DNA of 16,108 nt from an uncultured Eubacteriales bacterium (GTDB taxonomy: Bacteria; Bacillota_A; Clostridia; Christensenellales; Aristaeellaceae): contig CALVKX010000019.1 of assembly GCA_944333375.1 (NCBI GenBank), forward strand, positions 1 through 16,108. Reading direction: 5' to 3'. The translations under genes and the position numbers were made by a program. Positions 1-6,877 of this stretch are shown here, piece by piece. Position 1 is the stretch's first letter; every line of letters begins with the position of its first letter. A model generated the notes under the pieces. That model ran no database searches. It was not told where the DNA came from and saw only the letters and a program-made list of their open reading frames with translations.

Positions 1-633
1 TCCACAAGGCGCTCCATCGCGGTGCGCACGGCCGCGGGGCAGTACGTCATCACCCCCGACAACGGCACGCTCACCCACGTCAAGCGCCTCTGCGGCATCG
101 CCGAGGCCCGCGTGATCGACGAATCGGTCAACCGCCTGCCCGGCTCGGGGGAGAGCTATACCTTCCACGGCCGCGACATCTACGCCTATACCGGGGCGCG
201 CCTGGCCAGCGGCGCCATCACCTTCGAGCAGGTGGGACCGGAGGTCCCTGCTGACAGCGTCATTGAGCTGCCCGTTGTGGAGGCCGCCATGGAGGGCGAC
301 TGCGTCAGCGGCACCATCGACGTGCTGGACGTGCGCTTCGGCTCGCTGTGGACCAACATCCCGCGCGAGCTGTTCCTGCGCCTGGGCATCCGGCATGGCA
401 GCCGCGTTGAGGTCACCATCACCAACGACACGCGCACACTCTACAAAAACATCATGGCCTATGCCCGTTCCTTTGCCGACGTGAACGTGGGCGAGCCGCT
501 CCTCTACGTCAACAGTCTGGACTGCGTGGCCGTGGCCATCAACCAGGGCAGCTTCTCCAAGGCGTACAACATCGGCACCGGCATCACCTGGCGCATCTCG
601 CTTCGCAAGGCCCCGCGCATCGTCTATGAATGA
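1..633 (+). CDS. SAM hydroxide adenosyltransferase (DUF62 family), 5'-truncated by window edge
   Basis: Reading frame 1 is open from the first base to TGA at 631-633, giving 210 residues with no start in the window; the first ATG/GTG-like codon at 22 lies inside the conserved domain, so the gene begins upstream. The family hydrolyses S-adenosylmethionine to adenosine and methionine and shares the fold of fluorinase/chlorinase. Visible family hallmarks are PDNGTLT (near codon 18 of the fragment), GRDIYAY (near codon 56) and the C-terminal beta-barrel-type domain ending in NIGTGITW. The N-terminal part, which carries an active-site Asp, is outside the window, so catalysis cannot be fully checked. 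It is followed after 62 bases by the ECF transporter genes on the same strand, probably one operon. That pairing suggests the enzyme acts on something the transporter moves or spares, which is inference. Identification is firm; the physiological role of the family is poorly understood. Confidence 0.9.
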   Translation, partial: STRRSIAVRTAAGQYVITPDNGTLTHVKRLCGIAEARVIDESVNRLPGSGESYTFHGRDIYAYTGARLASGAITFEQVGPEVPADSVIELPVVEAAMEGDCVSGTIDVLDVRFGSLWTNIPRELFLRLGIRHGSRVEVTITNDTRTLYKNIMAYARSFADVNVGEPLLYVNSLDCVAVAINQGSFSKAYNIGTGITWRISLRKAPRIVYE

Positions 634-642
634 GCTTCCCCC

Positions 643-658
643 GCGGGGAGGTCCCCGC
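643..658 (+). promoter_or_regulatory. Short GC hairpin in DUF62-S component spacer
   Basis: GCGGGG (643-648) pairs with CCCCGC (653-658) around the loop AGGT. There is no T-run after it, so it is not a convincing terminator. It may protect or separate the two messages, or be chance in a GC-rich spacer. Confidence 0.25.
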
Positions 659-695
659 TTGTCATAAACCAAAGAGGAAGAGGAGAGGAATCATC

Positions 696-1244
696 ATGAA
701 AAACACCTCCATCAAGACCGTGGTCGCCATCGGCATCGGCGCCGCGCTGTTCTTCGTGCTGGGCCGCTTCGTGGCCATCCCCAGCGGCGTGCCCAACACC
801 AACATCAGCTTGCAGTACGCCGTGCTGGGCCTGCTGGCCGCCATGTACGGCCCCGTCGCCGGCGGCCTGATCGGCTTCATCGGCCATACCCTCATCGACC
901 TGAGCTGGGGCGGCAGCCCCTGGTGGAGCTGGGTCATCGCCAGCGCCTTCGTGGGCGTGGTCGTGGGCCTGTTCGCCAAGAAGCTCGCCCTTGAGGAAGG
1001 CTCCTTCGGCAAGAAGGAGGTCATCACCTTCGCCATCGCCAACGTCGTGGCCAACGTCGTGGCCTGGCTGGGCATCGCGCCGGTGCTGGACATCCTCATC
1101 TACGCCGAGCCCGCCAGCAAGGTCTTTGCCCAGGGCGCCATGGCGGCCGTGGTCAACTCCCTCACCGCCGTGATCGTGGGCGCGCTGCTGGTCGTGGCCT
1201 ATACCAGGACCATCGCCAAGAAGGGCTCGCTGGATCAGGAGTAA
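696..1244 (+). CDS. ECF transporter S component, UPF0397 family (substrate-binding membrane subunit)
   Basis: This 182-residue integral membrane protein is the substrate-binding (S) subunit of an energy-coupling factor vitamin-type importer. The ATG at 696 is chosen because AGGAGAGG (681-688) stands 7 bases upstream and because the N-terminus MKNTSIKTVVAIGIGAAL is the typical UPF0397 start; an upstream in-frame codon at 630 would add a non-family stretch. About five hydrophobic segments are visible, with family motifs VPNTNISLQYA and GFIGHTLIDL...NPWWSW-like GGSPWWSWVIAS. UPF0397 members are often auto-labelled riboflavin transporters, but I see no FMN riboswitch and the neighbouring SAM hydrolase hints at another ligand, so the substrate is left open. 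The energising subunits follow directly downstream. Family call is strong; specificity is unknown. Confidence 0.9.
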   Translation: MKNTSIKTVVAIGIGAALFFVLGRFVAIPSGVPNTNISLQYAVLGLLAAMYGPVAGGLIGFIGHTLIDLSWGGSPWWSWVIASAFVGVVVGLFAKKLALEEGSFGKKEVITFAIANVVANVVAWLGIAPVLDILIYAEPASKVFAQGAMAAVVNSLTAVIVGALLVVAYTRTIAKKGSLDQE

Positions 1245-1257
1245 TCCCATCTCCCGG

Positions 1258-1285
1258 ATGGACCGCGCGCCGCGCGGTCCATTTT
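1258..1285 (+). promoter_or_regulatory. Terminator-like hairpin between S component and EcfA genes
   Basis: An exact 11-bp stem, ATGGACCGCGC (1258-1268) with GCGCGGTCCAT (1272-1282), closes a 3-base loop and is followed by only three more T (1283-1285). The stem is as strong as a terminator but the T tract is short, so partial termination or 3'-end protection of the upstream message is more likely than a full stop. The next gene starts 20 bases later in the same direction with no evident new promoter, which fits an operon with stepped-down expression. The function is inference. Confidence 0.55.
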
Positions 1286-1305
1286 CAGTATTTGAGGTGA
1301 CGACG

Positions 1306-3033
1306 TTGCAGGCCCCCATCATCTCCTTCAGGGACTTTTCCTTTCAGTACCGGGCGCAGAAGCGGCCCACCCTGCGCCATATCAACCTGGACATCTACCC
1401 GGGCGAGCGGGTGCTCATCGCCGGCCCGTCGGGCAGCGGCAAGAGCACGCTGGGCAGTTGCCTCAACGGCCTGATTCCCGCCAGCTATCCCGGCACGGTC
1501 ACCGGCAGCCTCACCGTGGACGGCGTGGATGCGCCCAAGGCGGGCGTGTTTGAGCTGTCCCGGCACGTGGGCACCGTGCTTCAGGACCCGGACGGGCAGT
1601 TCATCGGCCTGACCGTGGGCGAGGACATCGCCTTCGCGCTGGAGAACGACTGCGCGCCGCAGGCGGGCATGCGCCAGGCGGTGGACCGCGTGGCCGCGCT
1701 GGTGGGCGTGGAAAACCACCTGGGCCACGCCCCGCACGAGCTCAGCGGCGGACAGAAGCAGCGCGTGAGCCTGGCGGGCGTGATGGTGGACGAGGTGAAG
1801 GTGCTTCTTTTCGACGAGCCGCTGGCCAACCTCGACCCGGCCACCGGCAAGCAGGCCATTGAGCTCATCGACGAGATCCAGCAAAGCAGCGGCACCACGG
1901 TGGTCATCATCGAGCACCGGCTGGAGGATGTGCTGTGGCGGAGCGTGGACCGCATCGTGCTCATGAGCGAGGGGGAGATCGTGGCCGACATGCGTCCCTC
2001 GGAGCTGCTCTCGGGCGAGCTGCTTGCGCAAAACGGCATCCGCGAGCCGCTCTACCTCACGGCGCTTCGCTACGCGGGGGTGGAGATCACCCCGGAGAAA
2101 AGGCCGGAGCATGTGGACAGCCTCGTCCTTGACGATGAGGACGCGGGGCGCGTGCGCGCATGGTATCAGGCGGGCGCGCCAGAGCCGCCGCCCCCGGAGC
2201 GCCCGCCGCTTCTGGAGGTGCGGGGCCTGGGCTTTGGCTACACCCGCGACAGGCGGGTGCTAACGGATGTGAGCTTCTCCGTCGCCCGGGGCGAGATGCT
2301 GGCCATCGTAGGCCGAAACGGCGCGGGAAAATCCACGCTGTCCAAGCTGATCTGCGGGTTTGAAACCCCGGATGAGGGAACGCTTCTCATGGACGGGCGA
2401 GACATCGGGGCCGACAGCATCCGCGAGCGCGCCGCGCACATCGGCTACGTGATGCAAAATCCCAACCAGATGATCTCCAAGACCATGATCTTCGACGAGG
2501 TGGCGCTGGGCCTTGCGCGGCTGGGCCTGAGCCCGGAGGAAACGCGCAGGCGTGTGGAGGACACCCTGCGCGTGTGCGGGCTGTATCCGTTTCGCAACTG
2601 GCCGATCTCGGCACTTTCCTTCGGGCAGAAAAAGCGCGTGACCATCGCAAGCGTGCTGGTGATGGGCCCGGAGCTCATCATTCTGGATGAGCCCACCGCC
2701 GGGCAGGATTTCAGGCACTACACGGAGATCATGGAGTTTTTGCGCGGCCTCAACGCCCAGGGCGTCACGGTCGCCATGATTACCCACGATATGCACCTGA
2801 TGCTGGAATACACGCCGCGCGCGCTGGTGTTCAGCGACGGGCGGCTCATCGCGGACCGCTCCGCCGCCTCGGTGCTGTGCGATCCCGAGCTGGTGGAGCG
2901 GGCCGCGCTCAAGGAAACCAGCCTCTTTACGCTGGCGGGCCGCGCGGGCATCGCGCCGCCGGAAAAGTTCGTGGACCGCTTCATCGCTTACGACAGGGAG
3001 GTGCGCAGCCATGGCGGCCATCACGGTGCTTAA
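1306..3033 (+). CDS. ECF transporter double ATPase (fused EcfA1-EcfA2)
   Basis: A 575-residue cytoplasmic protein containing two complete ABC ATPase domains in tandem, the motor of the ECF importer. Domain 1 has Walker A GPSGSGKST (residues 40-48), signature LSGGQKQR (146-153) and Walker B VLLFDEPLANLD (166-177). Domain 2 has GRNGAGKST (336-344), LSFGQKKR (437-444) and LIILDEP (457-463). A linker near 250-310 is rich in Pro and Glu. Start choice: TTG at 1306 has GAGGTGA (1294-1300) five bases upstream; GTG at 1297 would overlap that Shine-Dalgarno site, and the in-frame ATG at 1258 lies inside the hairpin. Many ECF systems use two separate ATPases; a single fused chain is typical of YkoD-like and UPF0397-linked systems. 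The 3' end overlaps ecfT by 23 bases, indicating translational coupling. All catalytic motifs are intact. Confidence 0.92.
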   Translation: MQAPIISFRDFSFQYRAQKRPTLRHINLDIYPGERVLIAGPSGSGKSTLGSCLNGLIPASYPGTVTGSLTVDGVDAPKAGVFELSRHVGTVLQDPDGQFIGLTVGEDIAFALENDCAPQAGMRQAVDRVAALVGVENHLGHAPHELSGGQKQRVSLAGVMVDEVKVLLFDEPLANLDPATGKQAIELIDEIQQSSGTTVVIIEHRLEDVLWRSVDRIVLMSEGEIVADMRPSELLSGELLAQNGIREPLYLTALRYAGVEITPEKRPEHVDSLVLDDEDAGRVRAWYQAGAPEPPPPERPPLLEVRGLGFGYTRDRRVLTDVSFSVARGEMLAIVGRNGAGKSTLSKLICGFETPDEGTLLMDGRDIGADSIRERAAHIGYVMQNPNQMISKTMIFDEVALGLARLGLSPEETRRRVEDTLRVCGLYPFRNWPISALSFGQKKRVTIASVLVMGPELIILDEPTAGQDFRHYTEIMEFLRGLNAQGVTVAMITHDMHLMLEYTPRALVFSDGRLIADRSAASVLCDPELVERAALKETSLFTLAGRAGIAPPEKFVDRFIAYDREVRSHGGHHGA

Positions 3034-3844
3034 CTACCTGCCCCGCAAAAGCCCGGTGCACGCCCTCACGGGCGCGACCAAGCTCGCGTTTTTCCTCCTG
3101 TTCACCTTTGCCAGCATGGTCACCTACGACACGCGCGTGCTGATTGTGCTCATGGCCTTCAGCTTCGCGGCCTTTCGCTTAAGCCGCATCCGCCTGCGCG
3201 AGGTGCGCTTCATGCTGGTGTTCATGCTGGTGTTTTTGCTGCTCAACAACTTCTTTATCTACCTGTTTGATCCCGATCAGGGCACCAAGATCTACGGCAC
3301 GCGCCATGTGCTTTTGCACATCGCGGGCCGCTACGACGTGACCAGCGAGCAGCTGTTCTACATGCTCAACATCTCGCTCAAGTACTTCGTGGCCCTGCCG
3401 GTGGCGATTCTCTTCATCTCCGCCACCAATCCCAGCGAGTTCGCCGCCAGCCTCAACAAAATCGGCGTGCCCTACCGCATCGGCTACGCGGTGAGCATCG
3501 CGCTGCGCTACATCCCCGACATCCAGCGCGACTACCACAACATCAGCCAGGCCCAGCAGGCGCGCGGCGTGGAGCTGGGCAAAAAGGAAAAGCTCATCAG
3601 CCGCCTCAAAAACAGCGTGAGCATCCTCCTGCCCCTCATCATGAGCAGCCTGGCCCGGGTGGATGTGATCTCCAACGCCATGGAGCTGCGCGGCTTCGGC
3701 AAGAAGAAAAAGCGCACCTGGTACGTCGAGCGCCCCTTCCGGAGGGGCGACTGGATCGCGCTGGGGCTGGGCGTGGGGCTGCTGGCCATGAGCCTGATCG
3801 TGACCTTCTGGGACGGGAACCGGTTTTACAATCCGTTTGTGTAA
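3011..3844 (+). CDS. ecfT: ECF transporter T component (EcfT / CbiQ family)
   Basis: A 277-residue transmembrane scaffold that couples the ATPases to the S subunit in the cytoplasmic membrane. Several hydrophobic helices lie in the first 150 residues and one near 250-270. The two short coupling-helix signatures that dock into the ATPases are visible: ARG at residues 184-186 (in QAQQARG) and MELRG at 224-228. The ATG at 3011 is preceded by AGGGAGGTG (2995-3003) at 7 bases and lies inside the end of the ATPase gene. It is the last gene of the cassette, with an intrinsic terminator 13 bases after its TAA. With the S component and double ATPase it makes a complete, apparently dedicated ECF importer. 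Confidence 0.92.
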   Translation: MAAITVLNYLPRKSPVHALTGATKLAFFLLFTFASMVTYDTRVLIVLMAFSFAAFRLSRIRLREVRFMLVFMLVFLLLNNFFIYLFDPDQGTKIYGTRHVLLHIAGRYDVTSEQLFYMLNISLKYFVALPVAILFISATNPSEFAASLNKIGVPYRIGYAVSIALRYIPDIQRDYHNISQAQQARGVELGKKEKLISRLKNSVSILLPLIMSSLARVDVISNAMELRGFGKKKKRTWYVERPFRRGDWIALGLGVGLLAMSLIVTFWDGNRFYNPFV

Positions 3845-3857
3845 AAAGGAATCAGCG

Positions 3858-3893
3858 GGGGCGCGGTCCGAATGGCCCGCGCCCCGTTTCTTT
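3858..3893 (+). terminator. Intrinsic terminator of the ECF operon
   Basis: GGGGCGCGG (3858-3866) pairs with CCGCGCCCC (3877-3885) around a 10-base loop and is followed by GTTTCTTT. It sits between the end of ecfT and the end of the converging minus-strand gene, whose stop codon is at 3892-3894, so the T tract overlaps that stop. On the minus strand a weaker T-rich stretch follows further on, so it may serve both directions. Confidence 0.75.
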
Positions 3894-5928
3894 ATGCCGC
3901 GCCGAGCGCCGAAAGGCAGCGTTCCAGCGGGATTTCCCCGGCGAGGTAGGCCATGACCGCGTCCAGAAGGGCCTGGAACGCGCCGTCATGCGCCTGGCTT
4001 TCGCACAATAGCGGATGGAGCTGCAGATCCAGCCAGGGGAGCACCTGCGTGCGGTAGCGGTCGATGCCTTCCTGCGAGACTTCGTAGTTGACGGGATGGT
4101 CCACGTTGGTTCCCGTCGTTTCGGCCAGATGTTCCAGCTCCGGGTACAATGCGGGGACGGCGCTTTCGGGCGAGAGCAGCGCGGCATCCGTATGCGAGCG
4201 GGTGGCGGCGGCGTGCTGCAGAAAGGCGAGAGCCGCCTCCCGGTTCTGGCCGTTGGGATTGAGCACGTAGACCCGAAGCTCCGCGGGCACGCGCTGCGGC
4301 GCATCGGCGCTTACCGACGGGCGCGGCACGGGGCGCGTCGCCGGTTCCGGGTCGGCGGGGTCGTGGCCGCGCAGGACGAGGCCGTACGCCGTCTCCAAAC
4401 CGCCGCCGTCTCCGGCGGGCGCGTCCAGCGGCAGATTTGCCGCCCTGAGCGCCTCCAGCGCCGGGGCGATCGCGTCCGCTGGCAGGCCGCCTTCCTCCAT
4501 CAACAGCTGAATGAGCAGATAGCGCGCGTATTCTTCCCGCGTCCACGGCATGCGGCGGGAGGCGGCCAGCTCGGCAAAGGTGGCGGGCGGGGCGTCCGCG
4601 CCCTCCGCGATCTGCCAGGCCCACACCACGGGCGCTCCGGCACAGGCCAGCAGCCGCCCTTCCCACACCAGCGCGTCCCGGAAGACCGGGGCCATGCCCT
4701 CGGCCTCGGCCAGCAGCGAATCCGACGCGACGGCGGGGAAGAAGCCGTCCCGGAGCAGGCCGAGCAGCTCGCCGTCCAGCCGCAGATAAAACAGGTCGGT
4801 CGTGTCGCCCGCGCGGATGGCCTCGACCGCGTCGCGGGCGCAGAAGTGCCCGGTTTCGGTACGGCGGGAGATGACCATGCCGGGGTACGCCTGCTGGAAG
4901 CTGTGGTCCAGATCCCGCTCCAGCGAGGGCAGGCCGCGAATGGTCAGCAGGGTCCGGGCTTCCTCTTTCCCGTCCAGCGCGATCAGGCGGATGCCGTCCA
5001 CGCCCGCCGCCACATACCAGTCTCCGATCACGCCCCGGAAGCTGACCGCCGCGGGCAGAGCGCAGGCGCGGATGGCCTGCCAGTCCGCGCCGTCCCAGCG
5101 GGCGAGCGCGCCGTCCACCATGGCATAGAGCGCGCCGCGCTTCTCGGACCAGCAGATGCCGCGCAGGTCCGCGGGAGCGCCCAGCGCCTCCTGTACCTCG
5201 CCGGTGGTTGCGTCGAGGATGACGGCCTGGTTGCCGCCGTCCGCGCGCCGAATCCCCAGCAGCAGGCCGTTTTGGTAAGACGCAAGGCGCGTATACCCCT
5301 CAAGGCCCAGGTCCTGCGCGCTGCCGTCCGCAATGTCCGCGCGGACAAGGCGCACCGTGTCGCCGGCCGTGTCGCCGCAGACGAGGTACAGCGTCCCCTC
5401 CTGCCAGAGGAGCGACCGCACGCTTTGCGCCAGCGCGCCAAGGGGCGTGCCCGCGTAGTCCAGCGCCGGCATAAGGTCCTCCCCGGTCCAGCGCCAGAGC
5501 TTCCGCGCTTCGGTGTCCATGAGTAGCAAGGTGTCGCCCGTATGCACGATATGCGTGCCCGGCGTGCTCAGACCGGCTTCGCGCCACGATTCGTTTGAGA
5601 TCAGCACCTGGGGCATTTCCTCCCCCGGCTGCCAGGTAAGGAGCGAAGAACCGTCGGAATAGTACAGCCGCTGCCCGTCCGTGGCGCCGTTGTACACCGA
5701 GCCGTCCATCTCGCGGCCGACGAAGCCCAGGCCGCGAAGCGCCGTCACGGCCAGCGCCGTGGCTGCCGCCAGCACAAGGACGATCACCGCCGCCAACACA
5801 AAAGGAACCCTTCGTTTCACAGGTTTTTCCTCCCTTGCTTTTTGCAGGACGGCGCGCGCGGTCCCCTCCGGGAGCCGGAGGCCGTCCACGTGGTGCGCGA
5901 TGGCGTCCCGGATCGCCTCATTCTTCAC
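3892..5928 (-). CDS. Membrane anti-sigma-like protein with beta-propeller and solute-binding-like domains
   Basis: A 678-residue protein with an unusual order of parts. Residues 1-40 form a short charged cytoplasmic segment resembling clostridial anti-sigma N-termini, followed by a TM helix at about 41-64. Residues 75-330 are rich in short beta repeats of the DGQRLYYSDG, VRADIADGSAQDLG and DATTGEV type, as in WD40/PQQ-like propellers. Residues 335-678 look like an extracellular ABC solute-binding protein: FQQAYPGM, then RAGDTTDLFY, PATFAELAASR, VYVLNPNGQN followed by EAALAFLQHA, and a C-terminal YLAGEIPLER helix. Start choice: GTG at 5928 has GGGAGG (5937-5942) 8 bases upstream, while GTG at 5937 would overlap that site. 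It overlaps the sigma factor gene by 11 bases, so translation is coupled and the pair is probably a sigma/anti-sigma unit. I infer that the outer domains sense a ligand or its depletion; no function is demonstrated. Domain calls rest on pattern reading, not a search. Confidence 0.75.
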   Translation of the reverse strand: MKNEAIRDAIAHHVDGLRLPEGTARAVLQKAREEKPVKRRVPFVLAAVIVLVLAAATALAVTALRGLGFVGREMDGSVYNGATDGQRLYYSDGSSLLTWQPGEEMPQVLISNESWREAGLSTPGTHIVHTGDTLLLMDTEARKLWRWTGEDLMPALDYAGTPLGALAQSVRSLLWQEGTLYLVCGDTAGDTVRLVRADIADGSAQDLGLEGYTRLASYQNGLLLGIRRADGGNQAVILDATTGEVQEALGAPADLRGICWSEKRGALYAMVDGALARWDGADWQAIRACALPAAVSFRGVIGDWYVAAGVDGIRLIALDGKEEARTLLTIRGLPSLERDLDHSFQQAYPGMVISRRTETGHFCARDAVEAIRAGDTTDLFYLRLDGELLGLLRDGFFPAVASDSLLAEAEGMAPVFRDALVWEGRLLACAGAPVVWAWQIAEGADAPPATFAELAASRRMPWTREEYARYLLIQLLMEEGGLPADAIAPALEALRAANLPLDAPAGDGGGLETAYGLVLRGHDPADPEPATRPVPRPSVSADAPQRVPAELRVYVLNPNGQNREAALAFLQHAAATRSHTDAALLSPESAVPALYPELEHLAETTGTNVDHPVNYEVSQEGIDRYRTQVLPWLDLQLHPLLCESQAHDGAFQALLDAVMAYLAGEIPLERCLSALGAA

Positions 5929-6421
5929 CGCCGTCACCTCCCGTCAACTGGTCGCGGAGCGCCGCCTCGGCCCGCCTGAGCCGGTGATGCGCCGTGGAGC
6001 GGCTCAAACCCAGCGCCGCGGCGGTCTCCTCGAGGGTCATGTCCTGATAGTAGTAGAGGGTGAGCACCTGCCGGTACTTCTCCGGCAGCCGAAGGATGTC
6101 CAGAAACAGAAGCCTCTCCTGCGGCGGCACGCTCATGGCGGCGGGCGGCAGGTCGTCCAGCGCGCGCGTCAGGTCCACATGGCGCGCCCACCGGCTGCGG
6201 CGCATGTCCCGGCAGACGTTGAGCGCGATGCGCACAAGCCACGTCTTGTCGCCCCGGCCCTCGCAGCGCTCCATGAAGCGCCAGGCCCGCAGGAAGGTTT
6301 CCTGCGCCGCGTCCTCGGCCTCGCGCACGTCCAGCAGCGTGAGGTAGCAGATCCGAAGCACCGCGTCGCCATGGCTGGCGATCCACTTTTCCAGCCGCTT
6401 TTCCCTCTGCGCCGCATCCAT
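5918..6421 (-). CDS. ECF-family RNA polymerase sigma factor (first of two)
   Basis: A 167-residue group-4 (extracytoplasmic function type) sigma factor that directs RNA polymerase to stress or signal promoters. Region 2 spans about residues 10-80, with the characteristic DVREAEDAAQETFLRAWRF core and WLVRIALNVCRDMRR. Region 4 spans about 112-157, with LPEKYRQVLTLYYYQDMTLEE and a helix-turn-helix GLSRSTAHHRLRRA. ATG at 6421 is chosen because AGAGAGGGGG (6431-6440) lies 9 bases upstream and the family N-terminus fits; an upstream in-frame codon at 6550 would add a non-conserved run through the promoter region. The stop TGA at 5918 overlaps the downstream anti-sigma-like gene. Length is normal for the family. 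A candidate self-regulated promoter lies at 6447-6476. Confidence 0.93.
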   Translation of the reverse strand: MDAAQREKRLEKWIASHGDAVLRICYLTLLDVREAEDAAQETFLRAWRFMERCEGRGDKTWLVRIALNVCRDMRRSRWARHVDLTRALDDLPPAAMSVPPQERLLFLDILRLPEKYRQVLTLYYYQDMTLEETAAALGLSRSTAHHRLRRAEAALRDQLTGGDGGEE

Positions 6422-6446
6422 GCGCCTCGCCCCCCTCTCTGAAACA

Positions 6447-6476
6447 ATAGACGGCGAAAACAGACGCTTTTTTCCA
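6447..6476 (-). promoter_or_regulatory. Candidate ECF-type promoter for the first sigma operon
   Basis: On the minus strand TGGAAA (6471-6476) is followed after 17 bases by CGTCTAT (6447-6453). This resembles the A-rich -35 and CGTC -10 of ECF-sigma promoters, and the same CGTCTAT stands before the second sigma operon. The -35 match is imperfect because the usual AAC is not present. It supports autoregulation but is inference. Confidence 0.4.
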
Positions 6477-6484
6477 ACGCACGC

Positions 6485-6516
6485 AAAAAAAAGGCCCGCA
6501 TTTTTTTGGGACGGGC
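6485..6516 (-). terminator. Possible minus-strand terminator upstream of the first sigma operon
   Basis: On the minus strand GCCCG (6512-6516) pairs with CGGGC (6494-6498) around a 13-base A-rich loop and is followed by C and eight T (6485-6492). The stem is short, but the T-run is among the best in the window. It would stop readthrough coming from the operon to the right before it reaches the first sigma promoter. On the plus strand the same bases overlap a SigE-like -35. Confidence 0.4.
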
Positions 6517-6525
6517 GCATACATT
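6498..6525 (+). promoter_or_regulatory. Candidate SigE (mother-cell sporulation) promoter
   Basis: CATACATT (6518-6525) matches all eight positions of the B. subtilis SigE -10 consensus CATACAHT. GCATTTT (6498-6504) matches six of seven of the -35 consensus KMATATT. The spacer is 13 bases, about one shorter than usual. It stands 23 bases before a small gene and upstream of the spoVM-like ORF, and spoVM is SigE-dependent in B. subtilis. The -10 octamer also occurs at 14860-14867 without a -35, so chance must be considered. Confidence 0.5.
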
Positions 6526-6548
6526 GGGAATGAGCGAGGTGACGCCGC

Positions 6549-6737
6549 ATGCCTGTGGAAAAATGCTATCCCTCCGGGAAGAATACGCCGCTGATGATCG
6601 CCGGTTACGCGCTGCTGGCACTGGGCGTATTGCTGCTGTTTCTGTGCATCCCGTGCTGGGCATGGCTGGCGCTGCTGGGGCTTGGGCTGATCGTTGCGGG
6701 GGCGTTGCTTTTGCGGCTTAGCAGGGCTTGGAGGTGA
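6549..6737 (+). CDS. Small hydrophobic membrane protein, possible sporulation gene
   Basis: A 62-residue protein with two hydrophobic stretches, about residues 15-34 and 37-55, separated by a short Cys-Pro-Cys-Trp-like turn (LCIPCWAW), so a helical hairpin in the membrane is likely. The ATG at 6549 has GAGGTGA (6536-6542) 6 bases upstream, good evidence of translation. Similar tiny hydrophobic proteins are scattered in Clostridia without known function; I do not recognise this one by name. It lies behind a SigE-like promoter and its stop codon falls within the ribosome-binding region of the spoVM-like ORF, so the two are almost certainly co-transcribed. A role in the mother cell or outer forespore membrane is inference from that context only. 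Confidence 0.75.
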   Translation: MPVEKCYPSGKNTPLMIAGYALLALGVLLLFLCIPCWAWLALLGLGLIVAGALLLRLSRAWR

Positions 6738-6741
6738 GAGG

Positions 6742-6822
6742 ATGTCGGTCAGGATGATCTGCGTGCGTGCGCCGAGGTTTTTAAGCGGCTTCTTTCGGCT
6801 GTTTCTGCGAAAGCGTACATAA
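6742..6822 (+). CDS. spoVM: SpoVM-like 26-residue spore morphogenesis peptide
   Basis: This ORF is too short for usual gene finders. It encodes 26 residues, exactly the length of B. subtilis SpoVM. Its core RAPRFLSGFFRLFL aligns without gaps with KLPKFLGGIVRAML of SpoVM: the Pro that bends the helix, a basic residue, Phe-Leu, a Gly, Arg, and the final Leu all coincide. Read as a helix it is amphipathic with basic ends. SpoVM embeds in the convex outer forespore membrane, recruits the coat ATPase SpoIVA and interacts with FtsH. The ATG at 6742 has GGAGG (6730-6734) at an ideal 7-base spacing; ATG at 6754 has a much weaker site. It follows the 62-codon gene by 4 bases and is followed 4 bases after TAA by a strong terminator. 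One Gly of the GG pair is Ser here. Without a search the call rests on motif, length and context. Confidence 0.78.
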   Translation: MSVRMICVRAPRFLSGFFRLFLRKRT

Positions 6823-6826
6823 CGCC

Positions 6827-6877
6827 GCCGCGCCCTCCCCAAAAGCCCTGTGAGGCCGGGGAGGGCGCGGCTGTTTT
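6827..6877 (+). terminator. Strong intrinsic terminator after spoVM
   Basis: GCCGCGCCCTCCCC (6827-6840) pairs perfectly over 14 bp with GGGGAGGGCGCGGC (6858-6871) around a 17-base loop, followed by TGTTTT. It ends the short plus-strand unit and abuts the stop codon of the converging minus-strand gene. The minus-strand side has no T-run. Confidence 0.85.

Noticed and set aside
2260..3024. Minus-strand open frames within the ECF ATPase gene
   Set aside because: His/Arg-rich reverse reading of intact ABC motifs; no start context.
4015..5526. A 503-codon plus-strand open frame
   Set aside because: It is antisense to the sigma-linked membrane protein, has no ribosome site or recognisable domain, and is Arg/Gly/Ala-rich as expected from the reverse of a high-GC gene.
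6422..6550. Longer N-terminus for the first sigma factor
   Set aside because: It would run through the candidate promoter and T-run, and the added residues are not sigma-like; ATG 6421 has the better ribosome site.
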